Assembly: GCA_026724425.1 (NCBI GenBank)
Contig: JAIUCV010000076.1
Span: 6,409,501 to 6,473,500, forward strand
DNA: 64,000 bases
Reading direction: 5' to 3'
Origin: Erythrophleum ivorense
Lineage: Eukaryota; Streptophyta; Magnoliopsida; Fabales; Fabaceae
Under the pieces are notes generated by a model. It did no database searches. It was not told the DNA's origin and was given only the letters and a program-made list of their open reading frames with translations. The position numbers and the translations under genes are program-made. This document shows positions 41,500 through 51,951 of the stretch, one piece after another (the first letter of the stretch is position 1; the number at the start of each line of letters is the position of its first letter).

Positions 41500-43285
41500 T
41501 TCCCAGGCTACTTCACCATCGATGGAAAATCGTTGGCAATTGCGTCGACATTACGACGAATTGCGTCGTCATTACGACGATTCGATGTTAAACAGATGCA
41601 TTGTGCATCGATATCCCTACGAAAATAAAAATACTGTTCCAAATTCGTGGTAATTTCGTTGCAATTGTCAAAAAAAATAAAAAAAAATTCTTCATCACTT
41701 GTCGAGATCAGATGATCCCATATAACAATGTTTAGGAAAGCCTAAACATTTTGCATGGGATACTCTGACCTCAACAAGAGATGAGGAAGATTTATGATGT
41801 GTGTGAAAGAATATGGAGGGGGTGTTGGTCATTTTATAGGAAAATATGGTCATTTTCCAACATACCTGGAAAGTAGCAATCTTGTTGCACATAACGACGA
41901 TCAAGAGACGGGTCGTCGTAAATTGGATGTAAGTTACAACGATTTTCCAACTATCCCAACAAAATTAGTCGTAAATTCGACGTAACTTGCAACGATTTCC
42001 CGACTAATCACAAATACATACCAAATTCGATGGTAAAACGTTTGTAATTTTGTTATAAAAAATTTTCCAACATCTAGGCCAGAGATCGTCCTTCCGGAAA
42101 ATGTTCCCGACAAGGATTTCCATTTTCCGAAGGACGATCTCCGGATCTAGATGAGAGAAAAAGTCTTTTTTTTCAAATGTTGTGTGTGGTTGTGAACCAG
42201 GGGGTGTTGGTCCTTATATAGAAAAAATATTACACTGAACGACGATTTTCCAACGAATACTATACTTTAGATGGCAAATCGTCGTAAATACCGACGATTT
42301 GCAATTGACTACTGTACGTGCGATGGAAAATCGTCGTAAATTGCGACGATATTAGGACGACTAAACCCTAAAATGAAACCCTAAACCCTAAAATGCCTTC
42401 AAGGACACCTCATATCGATTATAAGGCTAACCAAGCAACAAAAATTGACTATATGACATTGAAACTAAGTTTGTAGATGAAAAATCATTGAAAATATGTT
42501 TTCATAAACATTTTACATAGTATAAGGTTTACTTACATGTATTATAACAAGATATTGTCAAAATGAGGTTTTGAAATTTTTTTTGTTGTTTTCATTTCAA
42601 TTTATAACTTCTTATTCACAGTTTTTAAGCTTTTCATACTTCCATTCAAGCAAATAAGAGTTTGGGGCGAGTTTAGGATTTAGGGTAAAATTTAGCGACG
42701 ATTTTGCGACGAGTCGTTGGCAAGTCGTTGTTAAACGGAAAATAAAAAATTATTTCATCGTACCAAATCGAAAAGTGATAGTAGGCGCCGTAATATTGGA
42801 TTCTAGTTGACCATCGATTTTACGACGATTATCGTGGGACCGACGTAAATGCGATGGTAAGTTTTATTTTTTTCCCAATTAATTTTTATAAAACAAATTG
42901 AAAACGCTTACCGTCGAGTTTAAGACGATTCTGTGGGACCGACGTAAAAACGATGGAACGTTGCAACGATTTAGCGACGACACTAATTATTTTCCCCCCT
43001 TAATATTTCCGCTTCCCGCGTGCGGGAATATAAAACAAATTGAAAATGCGTACCATCGATTTTACGACGACTCTTGTGGGACTGACGTAAAATCGATGGT
43101 AAGTTGCGACGATTTAGCAACGACCCCACTTTCTCCGTTTCCTGTGCGGGAATATTAATTTAATGGGAAATATAAATTTCCTTTTGGTTGGAAAATCGTC
43201 GTAATTGGCGACGACTTATCGACGACACTATTCATGTCGTCGGTATATCGTCGTAAATTGCGACGATGTAGCGACGACAACAAAT
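41500..43285. repeat. CACTA-3 intergenic motif array
   Basis: Clusters of ACGACGATTT/AAATCGTCGT motifs at 41500-41620, 41890-42040, 42240-42360 and 42700-43275 occupy the space between the two genes and end just before the TNPA TATA box. Related blocks (GTGGGACCGACGTAAA) recur at 42833, 42929 and 43076. Short telomere-like CCTAAACCCTAAA occurs near 42375. No gene is seen in this 1.8 kb. Confidence 0.8.
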
Positions 43286-43287
43286 TC

Positions 43288-43296
43288 TATATATAT
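43288..43296 (+). promoter_or_regulatory. TATA box of CACTA-3 TNPA-like gene
   Basis: CTATATATA is followed by a CT-rich leader (43320-43420) and a 5'-UTR intron (43425-43605) that ends exactly at the ATG. Confidence 0.6.
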
Positions 43297-43605
43297 CAGC
43301 CTCGCATCAGATTTGCATCGCCAAAACTTCTTCTTCTCTCTACAAAAAAAACCCTTTCTCACGAAAAAAAAAAATATTTCGGTTTTCAATTGCTTTCGGC
43401 TTTCCGTTATCATTCCAAACAACGGTTAGTTTTTTATTTATTTGATTTTTCATTTATATTTGTTTAATTTACTGTATTTTTCATTAGAAACGGTTTAGAA
43501 ATGGGTATTTAGATTTGTTAGAAATAAATAGTTATAGAATTTTCATTATATTGTTTAGAAAATTAGGTTAAATTAATATATATGTTTGTTTTTATTAATT
43601 TGCAG

Positions 43606-45255
43606 ATGATTCCTCCATCCGGCCACAACCAGTATTGTCATCAGTTCATGCCGGGCACAGGTGCTTCTGGTGGTTCTACTTCTACCTCGGGGGATACGAG
43701 GGTTCCGCCGACTCAGTCGCAGTCGCAGTGTCAGGGATTTTATCCCCCCCCCCCCCCCCGCCACCACCGCACCACGATCAACCCCCACCGCAATCCCATC
43801 AACTCCCACCACAACACCAACAACCGCCACCGCCCCAACATGTACAACTGCCTCGGCCCTATGCACATATGACCATTGAAGAGTTGCTAGCTTTACCCGG
43901 ACGGGTAAATCTAACTAGACTCCATCCATAGAAGGAAGATGGAGCATTGTGGTACGTTAAAACGTTTAATTTTTTTAAAATTTAATGTATTAATTTCATA
44001 TTTATATAATCTCTTAAATATATTAATTAACAATTAACATATTTATAGGTTTGGTGTCGAAAATTCGGTCTCGCGCACCATCAGCGACATCATCAAGTCC
44101 TATTTTTCCGAGGCTCATCCAAATTGGTCGGCAGTCAGTCAAGATATCAGAGATACTTGGTTTAAGATGTTTGCGGTGATAATTTTTGAACTTTTTTAAT
44201 TTTTAATATTTTATATTTACTTAATTACATATATTTGATATAAATAATTTAATTATAAATTCGTTTTTTTCAGCAACGGTACACCTGGGATCAAGCTCAT
44301 AATGAGGAGGTGAAGGCACAATGGAAGGAGAAAGCCAAGTTGCGTACAAACAACACCGTCTGCGACTGGAAAAAGAGATGGCGGGCAAAGGGCAACGACG
44401 CAAAGCCGATAGGCGTCAGCCAAACGGTGTGGGACGGATTGGTTCAATTCTGGATGAAGCCAGATTCCGTAGAGACCTCTATGAAGTGCTCTGCTTCCCG
44501 TTTATCGGTTGGTCCTGACGGCCAACCGAAGGTCGTCCCTCACTGCTCCGGTCAGACGTCTTTCGCCGGAAGACGTTTAGAGATGGTAATATCGCACTTT
44601 CATTTTGTTTTTAATTATTTATATATACAAATAATATAAATTATAAGATAATAAAAATATAAATTAATTAAATTCATTTTTAGGCTGCGGAGAGAGGAGG
44701 TGTGCTCCCTCCATTGACGGATGTTTGGGAGAAGACCCACAAGAAGAAAGACGGAACTTTTGTATCTCCGAGAGCAGAGGAGATATGGAACGTCGTGAAC
44801 GCAAGGGTCGTTGAGGAACAAACGCAACGCTCCCAGCAGCTATCTCCCGGGGGATCCACTCAGGTGCAGTTGAGCACCCCTGAGATTGATCGCATCTTCG
44901 TACAGGTAAATATTAATTTATTGTTAATTAATTAAATTTTATTATATTTAAACTCTATTATTTAATATCAATTCAATGTTTAAAATGGCAGGTCGCCCCT
45001 CAGAATAGGGGTAAAACTATTGGGATGGGATCAATTGCCAAGGTTCCTGTTGCTTCGGCACTTGCTCCGCCCCGCCGACGATCCGACGATGAAGAGCAGA
45101 CCCAACTGCGGGCCAAGATTGCACGTCTTGAGCGGGAAATCCAAGATGAGCGTTCAGAACGTTCAGATAACGACGCCATTTTCGAGCTCATGGCTAGGGA
45201 TAACCCGCAGATTGCCGCAATCTTGCAAGAAAAAGGCGTAAACGAGAAGCGCTAG
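43606..45255 (+). pseudogene. TNPA-like Ptta/En/Spm protein (CACTA-3)
   Basis: Exons 43606-43951, 44049-44175, 44274-44585, 44684-44905 and 44992-45255 with GT/AG borders. The 127-bp second exon equals that of CACTA-1 in length. The N-terminus is Gly/Ser/Gln/Pro-rich; the middle (PNWSAVSQDIRDTWFKMFAQ, KAKLRTNNTVCDWKKRWRAK) matches the Ptta/En/Spm family; the C-terminus is a coiled coil (QLRAKIARLEREIQDERSER). A run of 16 C at 43744-43759 puts the two halves of exon 1 out of frame, and a TAG at 43929-43931 follows near the exon end. Such proteins bind subterminal repeats and help transposition. Confidence 0.85.
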
Positions 45256-45454
45256 CTGCAGCAAGAGCGCTAGAGGAGACCGACGAGCAACGGGCAACGA
45301 CGAGCGGGACGGCTGGTGATCTGTCCCCGTCAGAATTTGAATTTGTTTAAATATTTTTTTTTAAATTTTGTGAAATATATTTTATTTCATTTTATTTCGT
45401 TTTATAATTTTTATTTTATTTCTTTTTATATATTTTTTTTATTATTTTTATATT

Positions 45455-46144
45455 AAGTCGTCGTAAATACGACGTAGACGTTCGAATATTAATAAATAAA
45501 AAATTCGATGTTTCGTCGTTAAATTGTTGCAAGTGGCGACACTTTAACAACGTTATCGTTGTTAAATCGTCGTAAACTTGCATCGGTTTTACAACGTAGT
45601 TTTGCCTCGCCTTAACGACGATAACCATAACATCTGGTTAACAACGTTATCGTTGTAAACGCGTCGTAGAATGGCATCGGTTTAACAACGTTTTTATGCC
45701 TCGAATTAACGACGATTTTAATAACATCTGATTAACGACGACTATTTACATCGACTTGACAACGTTTTTTCTTCAATTTGGTTTTCCGATTTTGTAATTG
45801 ACCTGGTATATTTAACCGGTGTTTTACGACGATTTTGTTTGGTCGTAAATAGAAATGGCAAATACGTCGTTAATCGATCGTAAAGTTTACATCGATCTAA
45901 CGACTAAACTAGTATTTCGTTGTAAATCAGTTGTTAATGTTACATCGAATTTACGTCGACTAAAAACAACGAGTTAACGACGAAAATTATTTCGTCACAA
46001 TGTACGACGATTTTACGGCGATTTCGAATTTACGTCGATCGATTACCGTCGATTTGAAAATCGATGGAAATTCGATGTAATGGCTGATTCCCGTCGATTT
46101 TACAACGATTCATGCCGATGGAAAAGGCCTGTTTTGTTGTAGTG
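45455..46144. repeat. CACTA-3 3' subterminal array and terminus
   Basis: Dense TCGTCGTAAA/TTTACAACGA-type words to the terminus at 46144. Confidence 0.85.
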
Positions 46145-46147
46145 TAG

Positions 46148-46955
46148 GCAGGCCAAGAACAAAATCCATTGAAATGTCAGTCCAAGGTTGAGATGGGATA
46201 GGAAGAGGAGTATACAAACCGTGTGGCTGGACCTTTGACTTAGCCAACTTACATGTCGTGCATCTAGCACATATCCGTTCTACGTCCCGGAGCATGTGTG
46301 GCCAATGGAAGTGGTCACGCATGATTTGAATGGTTTTGGTAACTCCGAAATGTCCCATCAGTCCTCCCCCATGGGCTTCCCTGACAAACAAATCTCTCAA
46401 AGAGCAATTAGGCACACAAAGACGGTTTTCATAAAAGAGGAACCCATCTTGTCTCACATATTGGCCATGAGAAAATTTAGAACAAGCTTGATAAATGTCA
46501 GCAAAATCAGCATCAGAAGCATATAGTTCTTTAATTTGTTCAAAACCTAAGAGTTTAGCATCAAGAGTCGAAATAAGAGTGTACCGTCTTGACAATGCGC
46601 CGGCAACGACATTGTCCTTACCTTTCTTATATTTTATGACATAGGGAAAGGTTTCAATGAACTCAGCCCACCGAGCATGCCTTTTATTGAGCTTTTGTTG
46701 ACCTTTGAAGTGCTTGAGCGACTCATGGTCGGTGTGAATGACAAATTCCTTCGGCCAGAGGTAATGTTGCCACGTTTGTAAGGCTCGGACCAAGGCATAG
46801 AGTTCCTTGTCATAAGTCGGGTAATTTAGAGTGGCTCCTCCAAGTTTCTCACTAAAATAGGCGATCGGCTTCTTATCCTGCATAAGAACAGCTCCAATTC
46901 CGATCCCTGAGGCATCACACTCAATTTCAAATGTTTTTAGAAAATCAGGCAACAT
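46148..46955 (-). pseudogene. Gypsy RNase H and integrase N-terminus
   Basis: RNase H ([43 protein letters not shown]) is followed by the integrase zinc-binding HHCC region ([16 protein letters not shown] and [15 protein letters not shown]). The frame is open to the CACTA-3 border. It differs from the reverse-transcriptase frame because of a one-base change near 46975. Confidence 0.9.
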
Positions 46956-46972
46956 AAGAACAGGAGCATTAG

Positions 46973-48112
46973 TTAATCATCCTTGAGAGTCTGAAATGCA
47001 TCCTCCTGTGCCTTCTCCCATTTGAAACCAACTTCTTTCTTGATTATCTCGGTCATTGGCGCAGCTATGGTGCTGAAATCTTTTACGAATCGCCAATAGA
47101 ACCCGGCTAATCCATGGAAGCTTCGGACCTCTCCAACGGTTTTGGGGCTCGGCCAGTCCCGAATAGCAGCTACCTTTTCTTCATCAACCTGTACGCCATC
47201 TGCACTCACCACAAAACCTAAAAACACAACGTTATCCGTACAAAAAGTGCATTTCTTCAAGTTGGCGAACAATTTTTCTTCCCTAAGGACATGCAGAACA
47301 GACGCAAGGTGTTCTAGATGATCAGTCATGTTCTTGCTATATATCAAAATGTCATCAAAGTAAACTACCACAAAATGACCAATGAATGACCTAAGAACAT
47401 GATTCATCAAACGCATGAAGGTGCTTGGTGCATTCGTTAGCCCAAATGGCATAACAAGCCACTCATAAAGACCATGCTTAGTTTTGAATGCTGTTTTCAA
47501 TTCATCACCTTCCTTCATCCGGATTTGGTGATAGCCACTTTTAAGATCGATCTTAGAGAAAATGCAAGATCCATGCAATTCATCTAACATGTCATCGAGC
47601 CGAGGGATAGGGTGTTGATACTTTACAGTGATGTTATTGATGGCTCGGCAATCGACACACATCCTCCAACTTCCATCCTTCTTTGGTACAAGAAGAACGG
47701 GAACAGCACATGGGCTCATGCTTTCTCTGATGTGTCCTTTGTCCATGAGTTCATCCACTTGTCGCTGAAGCTCCTTGGTCTCAATCGGATTAGCTCGGTA
47801 AGCCGGTCTGTTTGGTAAGGTGGAACCAGGGACAAAGTCAATTTGATGCTCAATGCCTCGGACAGGAGGTAAGCCTGGTGGTCCTTCTTCTGGAAAAACA
47901 TCGCTAAAGTCCTGCAAAAGCTTAGATAGTTCACTCGGAATCTCCAGTGTAGTATGAGTCAAAGCTATCAGTTTTTCCTTAAAAATAAACAATAAGAACG
48001 GTTTATTAGAGTTCATGGAACTTTTAACCTGTTTGGGCTTTGCCAGGAAGTTCTTTTGTTTGACTGGTCTAATTTCTTTACCGACGAGCTGAAGCTGATC
48101 CTCATACACTTC
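46973..48112 (-). pseudogene. Gypsy reverse transcriptase
   Basis: The reverse transcriptase has all main blocks: [34 protein letters not shown], the catalytic YFDDILIYS and [16 protein letters not shown]. It shares the frame of gag and protease but is cut off from them by a TAA at 48113-48115 and ends in a stop at 46973 caused by a single-base frame change at the entry to RNase H. Confidence 0.93.
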
Positions 48113-48655
48113 TTACGGACTCAAAGGAATCAATGTAGTTTTCCGACCTTCATGAAGTAACGTGTACCGGTTAGTGAAACCGTCGTGTATCACACGTCTG
48201 TCTGATTGCCAAGGTCTTCCCAAGATAATATGACCGGCATCCATGGGTAGAATATCGCAAAGGACTTCATCCTTGTAGTTGCCGATAGATAAGGGAACAA
48301 CCACTTGATTCTTAACGATCATTTCTCCTGTTTCGTTCAGCCACTGTAACTGATAAGGTTTAGGATGCTTCGTGGTTGGAAGACCTAACTTCTCAACCAT
48401 GGTTTCGCTCGCAACATTGGTGCAACTCCCTCCATCAATAATTAGACTACATACCTTGTCTTGAACGAAACAGCGAGAATGGAATAGATTTTCACGTTGC
48501 TCATCCTTCTCAGTCCTGACTTGAGTACTTAGAATACGTCGAGCTACTAGAAGCTTTCCCGTGACTGGGGTGGCTTCATATTCCTCTGGTTCGGCCTCTT
48601 TCTCCGGTTCAGGTTCTTCTTCGGATTCAACTTCCCCATTATCCCTTATGATCAT
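48113..48655 (-). pseudogene. Gypsy aspartic protease segment
   Basis: The Glu-rich linker is followed by a retropepsin-like active site CSLIIDGGSCTNVAS (Asp-Gly-Gly-Ser variant common in plant chromoviruses) and ILGRPWQSDRRVIHDG. The TAA at 48113-48115 ends it in the frame otherwise shared with the reverse transcriptase. Confidence 0.85.
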
Positions 48656-49696
48656 TACTTTCTTGTTACGGCAGTCAGTGGCGTAATGACCATATCCTTG
48701 TCATCTGAAACATTTGAGCTCACGGGTCCGGGTGGGCGGATTCCTTTCTGACCGGCTCTTGTCTTGATTAGTATCCAATGGCTTTGACTCCGGCTTTGGC
48801 AAGAATGGTTTAGAGTCTCGGCTAAAGGATGGTCGGCCCTGATCAGTATTGAACCGAGTGGATGACCTTCGTTTCAGCTGTTGCTCGGCTAGCACAGATT
48901 TGTGTAGCATCGCTTCTAAACCCACACAATTCTGCATCTCAACGATATCTTGTATCTCACGGTTCAGACCTCCAATAAAGTGGGACATAGTGGCCTCTCT
49001 ATCTTCAATCACATTGGCCCGAAGTAACATAACTTCCATCTCCTGAAAGTATTCCTCAACGGTTTTGGATCCCTGAATGAGTCTCCGGAGTTTAGAGTGC
49101 AGCTCACGTTGGTAATGACTAGGGACGAACCGCTGCCTCATAACTCTTTTCATCTCTTCCCATTTAGTAATTTCATAGGCTCCTCCGATCTCACGTGCTG
49201 TTACAATCTGTTCCCACCATCTCAGGGCGTAGTCATTAAACTCAGAAACTGCAAGCTTGACACGGTTGATGTTAACGATGTTGTGCAAGTTAAAATTGAA
49301 CTCGCATTTCTTCTCCCAGTCCAGGTACTCGTCCGGATCGTTTCGGCCGTTGAACGGAGGAATCCTCATCTTGTAACCTCCTAAATTTTCGACCATTCGG
49401 TCCGGTTCATCCCGAGGTCTCCTAGAGCGGCGTCGGCTGGATTGAGATGAATGTCCACTTCCGTAATAGACTTTAGCTTGCTCATCGGTCGGTCTTTTTG
49501 ACGTCATAGGATCTTGCTTTTCTCCTTCCGACATATTGGCTGGATCCTTTGGTACTTTCTGCTTGCCTTCCCGAATCTGTTCTCTTCGGTCAAACTCCTC
49601 AACCATCATTCTTTTGATTTGATCGAGCATGACCTCGTTGAGGCTTGATGGTGATTCGTGGCTCGACTCTTCTTCTTTGTCTCTTTCGGTCGCCAT
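48656..49696 (-). pseudogene. Gypsy gag with broken zinc knuckle
   Basis: The ATG at 49696 begins an Arg/Ser/Glu-rich start, then the retrotransposon gag domain (DEYLDWEKKCEFNFNLHNI, ALRWWEQIVTAREIGG, RRLIQGSKTVEEYFQEMEVM). The CCHC knuckle (KCFR-stop-QGYGHYATDCRN) has lost its second Cys to TGA at 48701-48703. Gag would form the particle that packages element RNA. Confidence 0.92.
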
Positions 49697-50082
49697 GATA
49701 CCTACAAATCAAGAGACAATCCACGGCAGTCAACAGTTCAAAGAAAAGACAAAGGCTTGCCAAAAGAATTCGGTAAAGATTATGCAAACGGATAAGCGGA
49801 TAATACTAGAGTGCTTGAGAAAAATTATGCAACAAAATCCAATGAAAGGTTCGTTGATATTGATGAATGGAAGATGAACAGTTATCACTAATATGATCAA
49901 AATTTTACTATGATGAATAATCATGCATCAGAACTGAACGGTATGGCAATGGAAACAAGGAAACGATTGAAAACGCCACCACAAATGAAACTATGACTTA
50001 GATCTATGATATTTTCAGTTCGGGAAGATGAACAGCCAAGAACGAAAATAATCACAGAGACTAAAATGACTAGCTTCAAGGT
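49697..50082 (-). other. Gypsy untranslated leader
   Basis: AT-rich sequence between the primer site and the gag ATG, without a coding signal, as expected for the packaging and leader region. Confidence 0.7.
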
Positions 50083-50094
50083 GCTCTGATACCA
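50083..50094 (-). promoter_or_regulatory. tRNA-iMet primer binding site of gypsy
   Basis: TGGTATCAGAGC on the minus strand, two bases from the 5' LTR. Confidence 0.92.
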
Positions 50095-50096
50095 CC

Positions 50097-50908
50097 TGAT
50101 GTGATCCCGGATTGGATCGGCCTTGAGGCTAAGTTATAGAATGATTCGGAACGCAAGGAACCGATGACGAACGAACGATGGATCGATTGGTTTATACTAA
50201 GGATCCCGCGGAAAGAATCCTTAACACCACCTCTCAACAGATTGATATTACGCACAACCGGTGAAGAGGACTCTCGTCGACGTGTTGATATTACACACAA
50301 CAAGTGAAGAAGGAAATCTCGGATATAACACACCGAGAAAGATTGATCAAGTATAAAAGGGTTTCGATAGATAAAATGTTTGATAAACTGAAAAGAAAAG
50401 TTGTAGCAAGTAGTAAAAGGGAAAGAGTTAGGGCGGAACAGGCTCCTCCCAACTCGTAAACATAAAACAATAAATGAACAAAGACTCAACAATCGCCCCT
50501 TTGACTTCCCTCGCGCGGCTAGATTCAAAAGTATGGGCCGGACCGAACAAACAAGAAACAAGAGGTGATTTGAAGTGTGGCTTGGCCTCATTAAAAACCT
50601 TGTCAAGAAAACCCAATGGGACAAAACTTGACAAGGGAAAAAGAGTACACAAGACACACTTGCCTATTTATCCATGTTGTTGGGTCGTTAAGCAAACCAA
50701 CGTGGTGGGCTTAACATCATGCCGACTCATACGGCTAAGGACTTTCCCAACCTCTTGGTTCAGTGCCTTAGTTTGTGAACGAGTGACCGGGCCAGTTGGT
50801 ATGGCAAATGCTTCCTCAGGTTCAAGCTGCTCCGCAGCTACAAGCTTTCCCGGCTCTCCCTGTCTCCCTTGGTCCATGTCCGGGCTAACCTCATCCATGA
50901 TCGCATTA
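50097..50908 (-). repeat. 5' LTR of gypsy
   Basis: 812-bp partner of 35112-35923. The terminal CATCA has become CATTA here. Followed by GAGAG. Confidence 0.95.
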
Positions 50909-50913
50909 GAGAG

Positions 50914-51300
50914 GAGCAGAAGAAGAAAGGCACGGCGAGATAGAGAGGAGAGGAGAAGAGACGAAAAACGACGTGAGGGTTGGGGCGGTTTGAGCTGTGC
51001 TCAAACCCCTGTCGATATATATATAGTGTTTATATTTCCTCGCAATTATTACGAAGAAATTGTTAGGAAACAAAACCATAATCCGTGAGAAAGGAAACCC
51101 TAATATATCCTTGCAATTCCGTCGCAATAATGTGACGAAATTTCGAGTAAAGAAAACCCTAATCCAAGGAAAGGAAACCCTAATCCGCGATGTGGTCCTT
51201 GCAAATCCTTCATAATTTCCGACGGATTTGCGAGGTTCCCGAGATATTTCCTCGCAACGTAGTAGTAAATCCATCGCAAATTGGGACGGCCTTGCGAGGA
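50914..51300 (-). promoter_or_regulatory. Rest of CACTA-2 leader and first internal array
   Basis: Purine-rich GAGGAGAAGAGACGA sequence (minus-strand CT leader) continues the block broken at 35111. A TATATATATAG tract and degenerate TCGCAATTMYTTCGTA-type motifs (51040-51300) follow, as in 1856-2100 of CACTA-1. Confidence 0.6.
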
Positions 51301-51639
51301 AAATTTAATTTTAGGGTTTAAGGCTTCTGGTACGGACTTATCATGGGGTTAAATCTTTAAAAGAAATGCTTATAAGTCCCATGAATATAAATATGATTCA
51401 TATTATTCAGATATTTAGTTCGTATCAGAAAATATTTATATTAGCTGTATTCGAACGAAATGTTTTTGTAATGTGTAATACATACTACTAACGTTCATTA
51501 AGCTTGATAAGTCCGGAATTGGAAAGAACTTTTTTTGTGTGGTTATTAACGATCATTTAGGTTGAATTATACATTATAAACTACAATTATTATATATCAT
51601 AAACCTTATTATTTTGCAAATCGGATACTCTAAACCCTA
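51301..51639. other. CACTA-2 intergenic stretch
   Basis: AT-rich sequence with no gene, corresponding to 2101-2460 of CACTA-1 (shared words such as ATTATATATCATAAACC). Confidence 0.5.
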
Positions 51640-51905
51640 AAACTACAAACCGTCACAAAATTCCTCGCAAACTTGCAACGGAATTGCGAGGATCTTTCTG
51701 TCGCAAAATCATCGCAAATTTGCGAGGAACTTGCGAGAACGACATTTACAACTTCGCAATTCCGTCGCAAACACGAAATGAAATAAAGAAAAAAAATTAA
51801 AATCCAAGGGCTCTGAGTTTTCCGTCGCAAAGTGTCATCGCAAACTTGGGACGAAATCGTGATGAAAGTTTTCTCTTGTCGCAATTCCGTCGCAATAGCC
51901 GAAAT
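51640..51905. repeat. Second internal array of CACTA-2
   Basis: TCGCAAATTTGCGAGG and TCGCAATTCCGTCGCAA motifs, matching 2470-2750 of CACTA-1. Confidence 0.75.
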
Positions 51906-51951
51906 GTTTTTTTTTTTTTTAATTTATAAAATACGAAGGCAAAACCCTTAA

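Larger units (their letters stand above)
36771..46144 (+). mobile_element. CACTA-3, complete 9.4-kb CACTA element, TSD TAG
   Basis: The left end reads CACTACAACAAAACAGAC (36771) and the right end, on the minus strand, CACTACAACAAAACAGGC (46144). The 3-bp duplication TAG flanks both (36768-36770 and 46145-46147). It contains terminal arrays, a TNP2 gene, an intergenic array and a TNPA-like gene, all on the plus strand. The motif (TTTACGACGA/TCGTCGTAAA) differs from that of CACTA-1 and CACTA-2, so it is another family. It inserted into gypsy integrase: the frame lines up again if one TAG is discounted. Confidence 0.96.
35112..50908 (-). mobile_element. Full-length chromovirus gypsy (CRM-like), TSD GAGAG, split by CACTA-3
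   Basis: Paired 812-bp LTRs (35112-35923 and 50097-50908), both TGATG...CATYA, are flanked by GAGAG on each side (35107-35111 and 50909-50913). A tRNA-iMet primer site lies beside the right LTR and a purine tract beside the left one, so transcription runs leftward. The order gag, protease, reverse transcriptase, RNase H, integrase is that of Ty3/gypsy. CACTA-3 sits in integrase. The integrase frame reads into the 3' LTR, as in CRM-type chromoviruses. Without CACTA-3 it is about 6.4 kb. Confidence 0.95.

Noticed and set aside
42365..42392. Telomere-like AAACCCTAAACCC (also near 2450)
   Set aside because: Only two or three units, within CACTA intergenic regions; too short for an interstitial telomere.
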